DNA of 64,000 bases from Adiantum capillus-veneris (lineage: Eukaryota > Streptophyta > Polypodiopsida > Polypodiales > Pteridaceae), in contig CM043944.1 in NCBI GenBank assembly GCA_014529385.2, positions 77,891,884 to 77,955,883 on the forward strand, in the 5' to 3' direction. The position numbers and the translations under genes were made by a program. Below the pieces are notes generated by a model. It worked only from the letters and a program-made list of their open reading frames with translations. It did not search any database and had not been told where the DNA came from. This document shows positions 1-10,812 of the stretch, piece after piece; within the stretch, counting starts at the first letter, position 1; each line of letters begins with the position of its first letter.

Positions 1-13
1 AATGTGTATTTAC

Positions 14-1043
14 CTCCGAATCATGCTCTTGCCCTGCACCCTCGAACTCTGGGTCCAACACAAAAGCTGCACCATGAAGAGGTGAACTATAGGCATTCCA
101 CCTGCTACTGCAAAGCTCTTTGATTTCTTCGAGCCTATCTGGGTCCTGCCCATACTCTTCAAGGGCCTCGACCATGCGATCCATTGCTTCATAGACCTTG
201 CCAATGCAAGGTTGCATACCATCCATCACTCTAAGCAAGTGGATCACTGGTTTCACCATTTTGTCAATACTCTTTAGGGACTCCCAGAACTCGGGATCCT
301 CCACCTTCCCTGTACAAATGATCCCTGCGACTGTACTTGCATGGGTAGTCTGAGCAAACTCTGTACTGATGAAGAGCTGCCGCACTGCACTTTGACACTC
401 TACAAAGCGGCTCACCATTAGATAGTTGTAGGCAAAGCGGGTCTCACAATACTTTAAAAGCACTTTGCCCCCCGACCGCCTCAAGAACTCGGCTCGAAGT
501 ATGTTGTGGTTGTTGATGAAAGCAACCACCTTGGACATGGATGCAATGAGAGGCTCTATCCAAGGTAGTTTGCCAAAATCCTTCAAGAGGTTTTTAAGGC
601 AATGTGCCATGCAAAAAGACACCGTGATGTGAGGATAAGTGCCTTCCAAAATAGCTCCGGCTGCCCTGTTTGATGCCTCCCCATCGGTGACCAAACCTAT
701 CACATGGTCCGACCCAATGGTCTCTACGGCGGAGGCCCACTCACCTGCAAGGACATCTGCTGATTTTCCCGTCTCCGTGGCGTCATGGGAGTGGGCAAAA
801 TACATCTCCCCTTTCGAATAGGCAACAATGCCATGGATGGACCTCCTCCTAGTGTCGCTCCATCCATCCGCAATGAGGGTCACTCCATACTTCGTCCATT
901 GCATCTTCATGTTGAGGGTTGCCATCTCCACTATGGCTTTCTCTCTATCGAGTAGAGTAGTGCGGAGAGCCTCGGAAGAGAGTGGCACGTAACGTGCCCC
1001 ATACTCTCCAATCCTCGTGCACATGGTCTTGAAGTACTCCGAC
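14..1043 (-). CDS. hAT transposase exon 2: DUF659-like catalytic part (partial)
   Basis: After an 88-bp intron (1131-1044, GT-AG) the frame resumes with SEYFKTMCTRIGEYGARYV and stays open to the window edge. It contains the DUF659 signature WTKYGVTLIADGWSDTRRR, then VTDGEASNRA and VSFCMAHCLKNLL, and near the end the hAT middle-domain block SPLHGAAFVLDPEF. A possible 5' splice donor (GAG followed by GTAAAT) lies at 13-10, so the exon may end at 14. The C-terminal hAT dimerisation domain should lie beyond the left edge. The frame is uninterrupted for about 340 codons, which is unusual here, where nearly every other coding remnant has stops. Confidence 0.8.
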
Positions 1044-1131
1044 CTAAACATTGCACACAAGAGGTATTAGTATTTACTATTTAATTGAGAATTTACTATT
1101 TGATTGTATTGAAAATGATAGTAAGTCTTAC

Positions 1132-1709
1132 CGAGCCTTTATGAAGGGGATGTGATCGTGATAGAAAAAGCGGGCAACACTTGCATCCACATCCTCCTTC
1201 CTTTTTGGATCCCAAGTGGTATGTAGGGTGCATTGTTGAGAGTTGGGGGTGGAGACCGGAGTAGTAGTAGGCATTGAAAATGCCGAACGAAAAGATGTCG
1301 CCGCCGTCTCCGTCGTTGTCGCATTGCTATCACCACCAACCGATGAAGAAGGTGCAGAAGAGGGAAAAACCAAGTTATTGGGGTCGATTGCGGAACGCTT
1401 AGGCCTTGCCGATTCTTTCTCTCCTTTGTTGGCTTTCATGGCGGCATCCTTGGCTTCAAATTCCTTCAACCGTTGCTCGTTGACGGCCTTGCATATTGCT
1501 ACTTGTTGTCCCTCAAGCTTAAGGAGATGAGCACGGACTTTGGTTGTATCGGATTGCCGTTCGAAGCCGCATAGTTTACACATCCATGCGCGTGCACCAC
1601 CGGACTTTCCCAACACTCGGGAATGCACTTCATCCCACCATGATGCTTCGTCCTTCTTCTTCTTGGCACCCAAGGGATCACGTTCACTTGATGCGGAAGC
1701 TTGCGCCAT
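1132..1709 (-). CDS. hAT transposase exon 1: BED zinc finger N-terminus
   Basis: The exon starts at the ATG at 1709 (protein start MAQASASSERD) and ends at 1132, before a GTAAG donor at 1131. It encodes a basic stretch, then a BED-type DNA-binding finger (WMCKLC, followed by a histidine in RAHLL), then a Lys/Glu-rich and Ser/Thr-rich linker ending HDHIPFIKAR. The open frame continues upstream to 2057, but that part is only a translated GA microsatellite, so I chose the ATG just before the finger. The BED finger of hAT transposases binds the element ends. Splicing to the next exon keeps the frame (A-R-S-E-Y-F). No stop is seen, so this exon may be intact. Confidence 0.75.
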
Positions 1710-1738
1710 AAGTGATGAGACTTGATAGAGGAAGGAAT

Positions 1739-1741
<3 letters not shown>

Positions 1742-1788
<47 letters not shown>
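1742..1788. repeat. (GA)n microsatellite in the hAT 5' leader
   Basis: This is an uninterrupted GA run just upstream of the chosen transposase ATG. It would lie in the 5' untranslated leader and causes a spurious Ser-Leu repeat in the open frame. Confidence 0.95.
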
Positions 1789-1791
<3 letters not shown>

Positions 1792-2195
1792 ATGATGGAG
1801 CGGTAGAGAGTGATGGAGAGGTGGAGTCTTGATTCTTGAATCTCAAGCTTGAGCCTTGAGGCCCAAGGGAGAGGAGAGAGGTGATGAATGAGAGAGATGG
1901 AGAGGTGGAGCTTGAGGGAGAGATGGAGAGATGGAGAGGTTGCATCAAGCTTGAGCCTTGGCCCTTGAGGCTTAAAGCCTTGAGGCCCAAGGGAGGGAGA
2001 GACTCGAGAGAGTGCCTTGGGAGAGAGAGAGACTAGAGTGCCTTCAACCTTGCCCAATGCCTTGAGCCTTGGCTTGCTTCATTGCCTTGAGCCTTGGCTT
2101 ATTATATAGGGAAGATCTCCCCCCAAAACCCATGGCGTTCAAATTTCAAAATACCCAAACGTCTGTTTTTTTACCAACGGACAGTTTTTTTAAAA

Positions 2196-2367
2196 CTGCC
2201 GTTCCGCCAGGCCGTCCGTTCCGCCCGCGTTCCGCCCTCCGTTCCGGCTGCCGTTCCGGTGAGCGTTCCGGCCAACGTTCTGAAAACTGCCCGTTTCCGT
2301 TCCGAGTGTCCGACCCCCTTGGGAACGCGTTCCAGGAACGGGAGGGGCCCGTTCCGCCCGTTCCCTG
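2196..2367. repeat. hAT subterminal GTTCC repeat cluster and terminus
   Basis: About ten direct copies of CGTTCC (usually CCGTTCCG) and two inverted copies (GGAACG) are packed into about 170 bp next to the element end. hAT transposases such as that of Ac bind short repeated subterminal motifs, so this cluster is the expected transposase-binding region. The last two copies form the terminus itself. Confidence 0.65.
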
Positions 2368-2375
2368 TTACTCTG

Positions 2376-3780
2376 CAGCCAATAGCGTTTTTGGACAGCA
2401 GTACAAAAGCATCAGTTTTCAGCCCTTAGATCGGTCTCGTCAACCCCGTCATTGACATCAGTCGAGCCTAGATTTGCATTAGTCACATGCATCCACTTTG
2501 TACCAGTTTGTGCAATCAATAGTAGACCACTCTTGGCGACGAGAGTGGGGCCTTCGACGGAGGGTTTTATATCTCTGGTGTTGTATTCTCTTCTCTATCT
2601 CTCAGTCTCATGCACGTCCATTCACAGTGTCCATTCACTTTGTTGTGATCATTGCACTCTCTCATTAAGAACGAAAGGCTTTCCCTTCCATAAGAACAAA
2701 AGGAACCTTGAGCACATTACGGAGCACTCATCTTGAGCAAAGTTCAAATATTCATTCCGCTGCACCTTACAACTAGATCTCATTCACTTCACATTCACTT
2801 AGGCATCACATCTAGATCTCACCGATCTCTAACAGATGTCTATATGCACTAAGTTCAAATCACATTTATTCTTCATTCACTTAGCCATCACATCCAAATC
2901 TCACCAATATCTAATAGATGTCTAGATGCACTAAGTTCAAATTAGTCACCACAGAAAATGCTGCAAACATTTCATCTTTCTCGACATGTCTCTAACAATA
3001 CACACATGAAAGAGCACATGTTTTCAGTTCAATCAAGGAAATTTCCAATTCAGTGCACACACTTCATAAAGTCATTCCGCAAAATACTGTCAACCCGTCA
3101 GTACCCTAAAATCTCAAAGAGAAATATTCACAGCATTATGCAAGAAGGTAGCATGCAAAAATTAAGCACATAAGCACATAAATATGCTATGCAATGCAAT
3201 ATCAGTATGGATGGTCATGTTCATGAGCCTATGACTAAAGGACGTTACGAGCATGGGCATGTGAACACAAGTCCTAGCGGAAAGCCAAGTACATCATTCC
3301 GCGCATGAACTCAAAGTTCAAGACCCAACGAAACATAAGATCTAAGAACACCTAGAAAGAGGTGTCAATCCATGAGGTAATATCATTTATTTTCCTCAAT
3401 GCAAGCAGCCAAAGGGTGACAATGCGTCCACATAGTCTCTAGAGACTTTCCTATGGCACTTATAGACAGTAGAAACAGATTTCCGTAATTCGCATTGACA
3501 TGTTGACGTGGCAGGCTGTATGGGTTTCCCAAATTGTGCTAGTTGCTTTTGGTGCATGCTTTTGGGAGCAGATGCCTTTTAGGGCCCTGCTTTTGGGTAT
3601 CCCTTGCACTGTTTATAAGTGCCCTAGGGCCAATCTCCAGAGAGTATTTGGACGTAAAGTCTTGGAGAGAACTGGACCCTTGGGGAGTTGTACCTTTGTG
3701 AAGCAATGATAAAGAAATACCAAAAGGGTTAGGGTTTTTTAAACCTAACCAAACCAACTTATGGAGCACCGATGGAGAGG
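2376..3780 (+). mobile_element. Family C LTR-derived arm, plus orientation
   Basis: This stretch has no gene. Blocks at 2380-2440, 2470-2770 and 3480-3720 match, in inverted orientation, the family C LTR at 6096-7060. Shared landmarks include the GTTTTTGGACAGCA block, the ATTGCACTCTCTC block, GAGCACTCATCTTGAGCAAA and TTGACATG.TGACGTGG. About 700 bp between 2770 and 3480 has no counterpart in the other arm. I see no primer site or gag next to it. The hAT element is inserted in this arm. Confidence 0.65.
2792..2942. repeat. 82-bp tandem duplication
   Basis: Two imperfect copies of a unit starting ATTCACTTAG and ending AAGTTCAAAT lie at 2792-2860 and 2874-2942. They are inside the segment unique to the plus-strand family C arm. 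Confidence 0.8.
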
Positions 3781-3945
3781 CCTAAAACCCTAAAAAGATA
3801 GAGTGCAAGGGCTGAAGCAAATTTATGTAATTTGCATTGACATGTTGAGGTGGTAGGTTGTACGGATTTTCGCAAATTGTGCTAGCTGCTTTTGGGTACA
3901 ACTGGTGCATGCTTTTGGGGCTCTGCTTTTGGGCATCCCTTAAGC
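3482..3945. repeat. Partial duplication of a family C LTR segment
   Basis: The segment around TTGCATTGACATGTTGA through GCATGCTTTTGGG at 3482-3610 recurs with changes at about 3823-3945. After the second copy, 3950-4229 is unassigned and gene-free. Confidence 0.7.
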
Positions 3946-4229
3946 CCTTGTGCTTTGTCTTTTAGGGTTTTAGACCCCTCAGCTAGTGCTTCATAAGTTC
4001 GTTGGGTTAAGGTTTTACAACCCTGACCCCTCTAGGCCCCACGGCCACATGTTCAAGTTCTTCTAGGTTAGAGTTTTTAACTCTAACCATCCAGCCCTTC
4101 AAGTTGGTCGTGCCACATCACAAACAGTCTCTAAGTCACAAGTAGAACTATTAGGCCTTGGATTGAGTTTTGCAGGTAGAGAGGACTCACGGTGAACCTT
4201 CAAAAGACCAAGGTTCTTATTTTTTTGGT

Positions 4230-4390
4230 TTTGATCTTGCATGCTTGCACAGGGGTGCCGCTGGAACTGCCTCGGTCAATGGCCCCATCCTGTCGGGCGT
4301 AATCTCGAGCCACGCCGCCAATTCTAGGGAAATGAAGTTGGCCTTGACTCCTCCATCAAAAAAGATAAGGGCTTCCTGATCTTACACTTT
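4230..4390 (-). pseudogene. Family C aspartic protease remnant
   Basis: The minus strand encodes EALIFFDGGVKANFISLELA, the N-terminal part of a Ty3/gypsy retropepsin. The catalytic Asp is kept but the usual D-(S/T)-G reads DGG. An in-frame TAA lies just before it, and no reverse transcriptase follows at lower coordinates. The element is therefore truncated shortly after this point. It is the 3'-most coding piece of the family C element. Confidence 0.65.
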
Positions 4391-4539
4391 GCCCCATGCG
4401 CAGCAAAGTTCTGTACTTTCATCCATCTGGCTTGGATAGGTTCCCATGCAATCTAGTATCAGTCCTGCTTTCATCTTGCCTTTTCTGCCACGTTCCTACG
4501 CTGCTCTAGAACTCTCTGGCCTGTCTTCAATCTGTCCTC

Positions 4540-6083
4540 GTTGTGTCTTTTTGGGGCACCTTGCAGAGATGTGCCCTTGTTCCCTGCAACCAAAACACTT
4601 CCCCTCTTTGAGATAGTTATCTCTTTCTTCAGTAGTCAATCGGGATCGTGCATCTTTCTTTTTCTGGGTATTCTTTTTCTTTCTATTTTCATTGATCGAG
4701 GTCTATCTGGTCTTCTCAGTCAAAACTTCATCAATGGGGTAGGTCAAATTCCCGAAATGTATCAAGAATCCCCGTTTCGCATGTCCCATTAGTTATTGTA
4801 TAGAGTCAGACTTTTGTTCAAGGAAGTAATCTCGAATCTCTGTAGGGACTCCGTACCAAAACTGCTCAATCTGTTCTTAAACGAAGAGGTCGATAGAAAA
4901 GAATCCCAAAACCTCTCGCAATATGCGTCCAAAGTATCACCCTTGGTCATCCGAAGATGGTTCCAAGCGGTTCTCACATCTCGTCCGTACTCCTGGGTCA
5001 ACCAAGAAGAAATAAAGAGCCCTTTGAACTTCAACCACTTGATCGGGGCTTCTTTCCTCAGAAGAAGAGTGGACCACCATGTTCGAGCATTTCCCTTTGA
5101 AAACGATGATGCCCTCCTGATCCTCGAGTGCTCTAAGTAATGCCCTCCGAAGCAGGCTATGTCAAACTGCTGAATGAAAGCCAAAGCCCTCGGAGCATCT
5201 CGGAATCCGAAAAAGGATTCAAATTTTATTGATTGTCCACCCTCTTTAAATTCCTTTGTCTTCTTGCTCTTATCTTTGAGAGAATCATACTCATTGACTC
5301 TGCAAAAGTGTTTCTTCTTTGCATAAAACATGCGATCATCTTAGTCCGAACTGTCAGAGAATGACTCCTCTGTAGAACTATCAGAAACTAGTTGGAATCT
5401 GATCTTCTTTGCCTTTTTCTTGTTCTTTCCAAAGCTTTGCTTCTTGCTTCGCTTCTTGCCCTTTCTGTCCTCCTCGCTCGAGTCGGAAGAGGAAGAGCTA
5501 GAAGAGCTATAGGAAGAAGAGGAAGAAGAACTATGTAGTCCTTCAAAACGCACACGCTTCTTCTGTTTTCCTGCACATGCAAAAGAAGATTGACGGCCCA
5601 AGTAACCGAGGTAGTCGATCCCCTTCTTGCACATCTTCAATTGCTTCTTCGATGGCTTCTTCGTATCTAGAAGCTGACTAATTTGGGTCTGAACCACATC
5701 TTGAAGTTATTCTTCTGTAAACATCCTCGGAGTAGGAGGTTTCTTGATTGCCGGTTTGATTGGTGGCTCAATAGCTTTCTGCCCCACTGGGTCTGCACAT
5801 CAGCCATCTGCTGTTGGTCAAAAATTTTGCACATTGGGGATCCTTAGCAAACTAAAGCATCTGCTTGGCGCACTCGTCAACCTGCTATCGACATTGCATC
5901 TCCATGAGTTCATACTGTGTGGGCCGGGGTGGCCCATACTCATTCTCCGCTAAGTCACTTGAATTTTCTGTATTTCCTCCTCCCGCCTCAGCAGTGGCAA
6001 AAGAGGTCGATTGATTCTTTTTGGAATCCAACAGTGTCGCGAGAAAAGGGATCAAATTTCCCGGTAGTAGAGAAATCGGCCAT
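4540..6083 (-). pseudogene. Family C chromovirus-type gag, broken
   Basis: Translation would start at the ATG at 6083, directly after the primer site, giving MADFSTTGKFDPFSRD. Frameshifts follow. The next open piece (5697-5341) is a Lys-rich, poly-Ser low-complexity segment. The next (5331-4789) has the gag core: FKEGGQSIKFESFFGFRDA, ALAFIQQFD, ARTWWSTLL and W.KFKGLF. A CCHC zinc knuckle, CFGCREQGHISARC, lies at 4597-4556. The core resembles the gag of family B at 42900-43387, so C and B look like related lineages. Gag forms the capsid and binds RNA. The reading frame is split into at least three frames, so it is not functional as it stands. Confidence 0.8.
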
Positions 6084-6095
6084 GCTCTGATACCA
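6084..6095 (-). promoter_or_regulatory. Primer binding site, initiator tRNA-Met
   Basis: On the minus strand the sequence is TGGTATCAGAGC, the standard complement of the initiator tRNA-Met 3' end used by plant LTR retrotransposons. The gag ATG follows immediately (…GAGCATGG), leaving no leader. Confidence 0.9.
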
Positions 6096-7490
6096 CTATA
6101 ACAAACTTGGATGCTCCAAGTCTAGATTCTGTCGTGACACAAAAGAGATTTCACTTCAAAAACACTTCACAATTCAAGAGTCGACACAGCCCGGCGTAGT
6201 TCCGTGCCAAGAGAGATTGGCCCCAAAGACTGGCGCCCCTTTCGGTATTTCTTTTATATTAATCTTTGAGCAAAGTACAACTGCCGCGGGTACTCGCTCT
6301 CAGACTCTGCGTCCAGATGCTCTGAGAAGTGAGACCCTTGGGTCACTTATAAACATTACAAGGGATGCTAAAAGCAAAGCCCCAAAAGCATTGAACTCAA
6401 AAGCAATTTAGTCCCAACAGCTTTTGACTCAAAATCTGCCAGCAAAAAGCAGCAAGGCAGATTGTGGAAATTCGTACAGTGGCCACGTCAGCATGTCAAT
6501 GCCAAAAGCAGGCGTCCGTATAGTGCCACGTCAGCAGGTACGTACGTTGCCACATCAGCAATCCGCAAGGTCATGCCACGTCATCAGTTTGTGACATAGA
6601 GATACCATAGAGGCCACTGCTAGCTACCAAAATGATACAAGGTGTCCGCTCTAAAACATTCCTGTGCTAGCTTATTGTAAGGTGCAGCGGAAGTGAATGT
6701 TGAACTTTGCTCAAGATGAGTGCTCCGAACTGTGCTCAAGGGTTCCTTTTACTTACGAAAGGGAGAGCCTTCCGTTCCTTTAGTGAGAGAGTGCAATGGA
6801 CACAAACAAAGTGGATAAACACTGTGAATGAAGGTACTGAGACTGAGAGATAGAGAGAGAAGAATACGACACCAAACAAGTTGTCAAACCCTCCTCCGAA
6901 GGCCCTTCTCTCGGTGGCGAGAGAAGTCTATGCTATTGATTGCACAATTCTGGTACAAGTGCTGATTCAAATCTAAGTGATGCTACGTCAAGGTTGACGA
7001 TGCTAAGGCTGAAATCTGAATGCTATGAGTCGGATCCTGTCGCACCAAATTGGGGCTGTCCCATGTACTTGATGCCTTGCTGAAAACGCTACCTTAGGGC
7101 TAAGAAAAACGATGATGTAGATGGCTAATCTGGTGCAAGTCTTGGCTGAAAAAATGCTGGTTTAATGCTGTCCAAAACGTTGTCTTGCTGTCCTTGAAAA
7201 CGCTGATGTGCTGGCTACAAAAAAACTACCATGCAGGGGCTGGAAACGCTGTGGTTCAATGCTGAAACCGCTGTCGTTGATGGCTGAAAAATGCTGGGTT
7301 CCCATGCTGAAAACGCTAAGGTTTCTGGGCTGAAAACGCAAGGGGTTCTTGGGGGTAATCTTGCTTGAGAAGGTGCTCCAGAGGGCTTGCTTCACTCGTT
7401 GCCTGTTGCTCTCCTTCCTCCTCCTCCCAGAAATGCTAGCGCTAGAATTTCCTTATATATTAACTCATTGAATTTGCCCTACCCAGTTTC
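6096..7490 (-). mobile_element. Family C 5' LTR, minus orientation
   Basis: This sequence ends at the primer site and shares blocks with the inverted arm at 2376-3720. The 6990-7340 part is built from degenerate GCTGAAAACGCT units. A TATATAAGG box on the minus strand near 7455 could be the promoter. The U3 boundary is not clear, so the upper coordinate is approximate. No gene is present. Confidence 0.6.
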
Positions 7491-8265
7491 CCAACAAAAT
7501 TCACTTAAAAATAATAAGTGAAAAATGTCAAAAATAGGGAAAATAGGTCTATGCACTATAAAAATGCTCCTGAGGGTTCTAACGGAAATCTAATGATCAT
7601 GATGTGTGCAACCAAAGGATATGCATCTAATCTAAGTGTCTGGACATGCACGGTCTGCGAACAGACTCACAAAAGTGCCAGATCACTTCCTATTCTAGGC
7701 TGACCGAACTGAATTGAACCCTTGTCATGAAGTAGCTTGTCCACGAGCACATAGGGTTAGATGTGTCACGTGACACTTATAGAGCCAAGGAACTGAAAAA
7801 CCCCCGTGTTGTGCCTCCAAAATCATCCCAACCCATTCCATCATCTTTAGATGTGATACTCCCAAATAAGATACAGATCTCCAGCACAACCAAACTGTGA
7901 GAGAGGAAGGAGGAAACCCAACACCTATGCCGTCAGACACACTTCCAGGATCCCCACACAAAGGGGTCATTGTTTGACAACCTAGATATTGCAATGATGT
8001 ATGCAACATTTTGGGCACCTAGACTTACAGCTTCATGGTAGGTAGATTGAGAGGCCACAGGTAATGATGACAACCTGCATCATCCGCAATAAACTCTCCA
8101 TTCCACATGACATAATCAAAGTGGAGCTAGCCACACCACCCATGTTAGTGAAGGCTCTCTTTTAGATAGTATGCTTCATCCAAAGATTGAGGGAGCCACC
8201 TCGGACACACTCTCATCCATTGCTCTTCAGGCATCTAGGGAGTTGGCACGGGCAAGTGACAGTAG

Positions 8266-8330
<65 letters not shown>

Positions 8331-8959
8331 CACATTGTGTGCGCACACAGACAAACACATCTCATGCTGCTGGAATCTGTGATCACCGACTTCAGATACA
8401 CTTACAAATCCTCATTAGAAACCTCTGATATGTTGCAGCTTTCGTGACAACTCTGGTACTCTATTCACACAAGAACGCAGAGAACATGTGGACTCTCAAA
8501 ATCAAGTACCTGATTCAGCAGAAAAACTCCTACACATGAGCTGGGGGCGGTAGGGAAGAGCCCACAAAGGAGCGGCTGAGGACCTTTCGCAAATGATTCT
8601 GTAATGCCCATTTGTTGATAAGAGAGTGCTGCTTTTGATCGATGGGGTAATGAGACTGAATTGCTGCAGACGCAGAGCATCCATCCCGGCTCTAGCTAGG
8701 CATTCACGTCGAGGAACGTGGGTTACGTTCTCCAATGTGCACTCCCTACTCTCTGCTTGTGCCAGCTTCCACAGTCAGCTCCTGATATACGGCGTAGCCT
8801 ACCTCTAAAGGGGCCACTAAAAAGACACGTCCCACTTGAGAGGCAACTCCGGGGTGGTTAGCGGGGCTACGATGGACTCTTGTCCGTCCGGCGTCAGATT
8901 AGCAATTCGAACATTGTTAGCCAATTAGCCTCTAAATGCCCCCCTAAAATTGACCAACT
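7491..8959. other. Unassigned sequence, no recognised gene
   Basis: Only short open frames occur here, with no recognisable domain. It holds a CT microsatellite at 8271-8327. The stretch is unlike the neighbouring element ends and could be old intergenic DNA or an unrecognised element. Confidence 0.6.
8271..8327. repeat. (CT)n microsatellite
   Basis: Uninterrupted CT run of about 28 units, followed by a short CA-rich sequence. Confidence 0.95.
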
Positions 8960-9292
8960 GGTACTTAATTTTTACAAAAAGATTTGTATTGTAGCTCGTC
9001 CTTCCTCTGCAGACCCACGTGACTAAAGGGCACGGGGTCTTCAATGAAGGCCATATCATGGGATCGACGGTGGGCATGGCACGCGAGAATCTCGAGGAAC
9101 ATCGACGTCCAACTTTTAGTCACGGGGTCTTCAATGAAGGCCATGTCATGGGATCGACGGCGGGCATGGCACGCGAGAATCTCGAGGAACATTGACGTCC
9201 AGCAAAAAGCGCGGGTCAACGCACTCCCTACGGTTCGAACCCACAACCTCAGCCATGGCAGCTTGGTGAGCTAACCACGCATGCACGTGCAT
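8960..9292 (-). mobile_element. tRNA-derived SINE candidate
   Basis: On the minus strand a tRNA-type internal promoter is visible: an A-box-like TAGCTCACCAAG (9273-9262) and a B-box-like GGGTTCGAACCG (9242-9231), with 19 nt between them. A body of about 240 bp follows and ends in a T-rich tail near 8960 (ATCTTTTTG). The layout fits a plant SINE. The body contains a 90-bp tandem duplication. A fragment of the same body lies in the opposite direction at about 9445-9510. No tRNA cloverleaf was found, so this is not called a tRNA gene. Confidence 0.5.
9031..9202. repeat. 90-bp tandem duplication inside the SINE candidate
   Basis: Units start CACGGGGTCTTCAATGAAGG at 9031 and again at 9121, and are nearly identical (for example GGTGGG against GGCGGG). 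Confidence 0.9.
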
Positions 9293-9460
9293 TTCGTTGT
9301 CACCAAGGTGAGAAATAAACTCCTACGGAGAAAAGTAAACTAAGACAGAAAAAGTAAACTCAGACATGTCCGTTTAAAATCGTACGGTCGAGCTTACCTC
9401 GTGTTTTGCACGCGTAGCTGGTCGCTTTTGCGCGCATAGCTGGTCGCCATGGATCCCATG

Positions 9461-9485
9461 ACGGGGTCTTCATTGAAGACCCCGT
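9461..9485. repeat. 25-bp near-perfect palindrome
   Basis: ACGGGGTCTTCA, one central T, then TGAAGACCCCGT form a perfect 12-bp stem. It lies in the reversed fragment of the SINE-like body and probably arose by rearrangement of the GGTCTTCAATGAAGGCC motif. Confidence 0.85.
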
Positions 9486-9489
9486 GTTC

Positions 9490-10680
9490 TTTAGTCGTGA
9501 GGTCTGCAGATTGCCATTCCCTCTGCCATCTTATGTTGTAGATAGATGTTGCGCAGAGCTTTCTTTTGCATCCTTTTGAGCTCACCACGGACGAGCATAT
9601 TTTATGGGATAGGTCACCCAAGTTGGGCGCCTTCAAATTGACCCCTTTAACCTACAAAAACAATATAAAACGAAATTCGCAAAGGTTCAAGTTCTTAGCA
9701 CTAAGAGGATGGTCCAACTCCCTCTTGTCACTATTTTCTGCAGTAAATTCACACGCTCAGTCTAGATGACCCACGGCAAAGAAAGTGGCAAGTGCGTGAA
9801 GCCAAGGTGGTACATAGGGGATTGGACAAAGAAAAGGGGAAAGGCTTCCATACCCACCTCCTATTGGGTGACACCCCCCTTGGAAACAAACCGCTCTGCT
9901 GAGAATTGGCAATACCAAAGGGAGGATGAGTCAGTGCCCTTTCATCAATGGCTTTTCAACGCCAGTGCTTAAGAAGTGTGAGCATCTTCTTCCGCCCTTT
10001 GTGAAGAGGCAGCACCAATGCAAATAGGTGAAGGTGGGCTCACCTAAACCCAACCTCGATTTGGCAAGCTTAGAATCGCCACAAGGAGAAAGTTGCCATC
10101 AACTCTTCCTTAAACCCTCCCCCAAGTGGACTCAAAATATGGTTGCCTACAATGGATATGGGAAGTCTCAATCAAACAATCCATTAGACTCCATAATCGA
10201 GGAAAATGAAATGTGGGGTGACATTTAAAACATGACCTCTACTACTTGCTTTTCATACTTATACCTATCTATTCACTTCAACCTAAGACCTTGGGAAATA
10301 CAGCTAATCAGGATCAGGTGGACTCTCTTCCCTTTTGAGTTAAATTGGATGCTTGATTATTGGAGTAGGGAGGTGAAAGAAGACATACAAAGAGTTATGC
10401 AAAGAATCCAAGAAGGTCAAACCTACTTCGATGATTTGCATAATAAAATAGATGCTCTTTGTCGCTAAATTGCATAAAAGTGCCCATGATGAGTCCCTAT
10501 AAAGTAAATAGGCCCCTTCTATGGGGTTTTTTGTAATTTTTTTGAATTTGTATAACACTCAGCAAAGCCTATAGACTACTCTTTATATAATTCTCTTGTG
10601 CTTTTATGGCCAAAAACAAAAAGAAACAGAATTAAAACATGCAATGTAATGTATACACAGTTTATGCTCTAATTTTGCTC
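9490..10680. other. Unassigned sequence, no recognised gene
   Basis: Several short plus-strand open frames occur (longest about 80 codons, for example 10232-10468). None matches a family I know, and there is no supporting context. Confidence 0.6.
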
Positions 10681-10688
10681 TCTCTCAC

Positions 10689-10691
<3 letters not shown>

Positions 10692-10774
<83 letters not shown>

Positions 10775-10781
10775 CCAAAAT

Positions 10782-10808
<27 letters not shown>
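10692..10808. repeat. (CT)n followed by (AC)n compound microsatellite
   Basis: CT units run to about 10771 and AC units from 10782 to 10808. The CT-then-CA order matches the minus-strand form of the GA/GT tract inside family A LTRs, so this may be an old remnant of such an LTR. Confidence 0.95.

Positions 10809-10812
<4 letters not shown>

Larger units (their letters stand above)
1..2367 (-). mobile_element. hAT DNA transposon, 5' half (runs off the left edge)
   Basis: A minus-strand transposase gene of the hAT superfamily lies between the window edge and a terminus at about 2367. Read on the minus strand from 2367, the sequence starts CAGGGAACGGGCGGAACGGG, which has the CAGGG start typical of hAT terminal inverted repeats. 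The 8 bases outside it, TTACTCTG (2368-2375), are the candidate target-site duplication. The other end is outside the window, so the inverted repeat and the duplication cannot be confirmed here. The element sits inside an LTR-derived sequence that resumes at about 2376. The class call is strong from the protein; the exact end is inferred. Confidence 0.8.

Noticed and set aside
639-821. Plus-strand open frames opposite the hAT transposase
   Set aside because: They are antisense shadows of the DUF659 exon and show no domain.
3539-3769. Short open frames in the family C arm
   Set aside because: They lie within LTR-derived sequence that is shared in inverted orientation and have no domain.
7725-8018. 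97-codon minus-strand open frame as a host gene
   Set aside because: No recognisable domain, no exon-like neighbours and no homologous copy in the window.
9231-9273. tRNA gene from the GGTTCGAACC motif
   Set aside because: The A and B boxes are too close for a tRNA and no acceptor or anticodon stem can be formed; a SINE promoter fits better.
9461-9485. Hairpin as a transcription terminator
   Set aside because: A bacterial-type terminator makes no sense in this plant repeat context; the palindrome is part of the SINE-like body.
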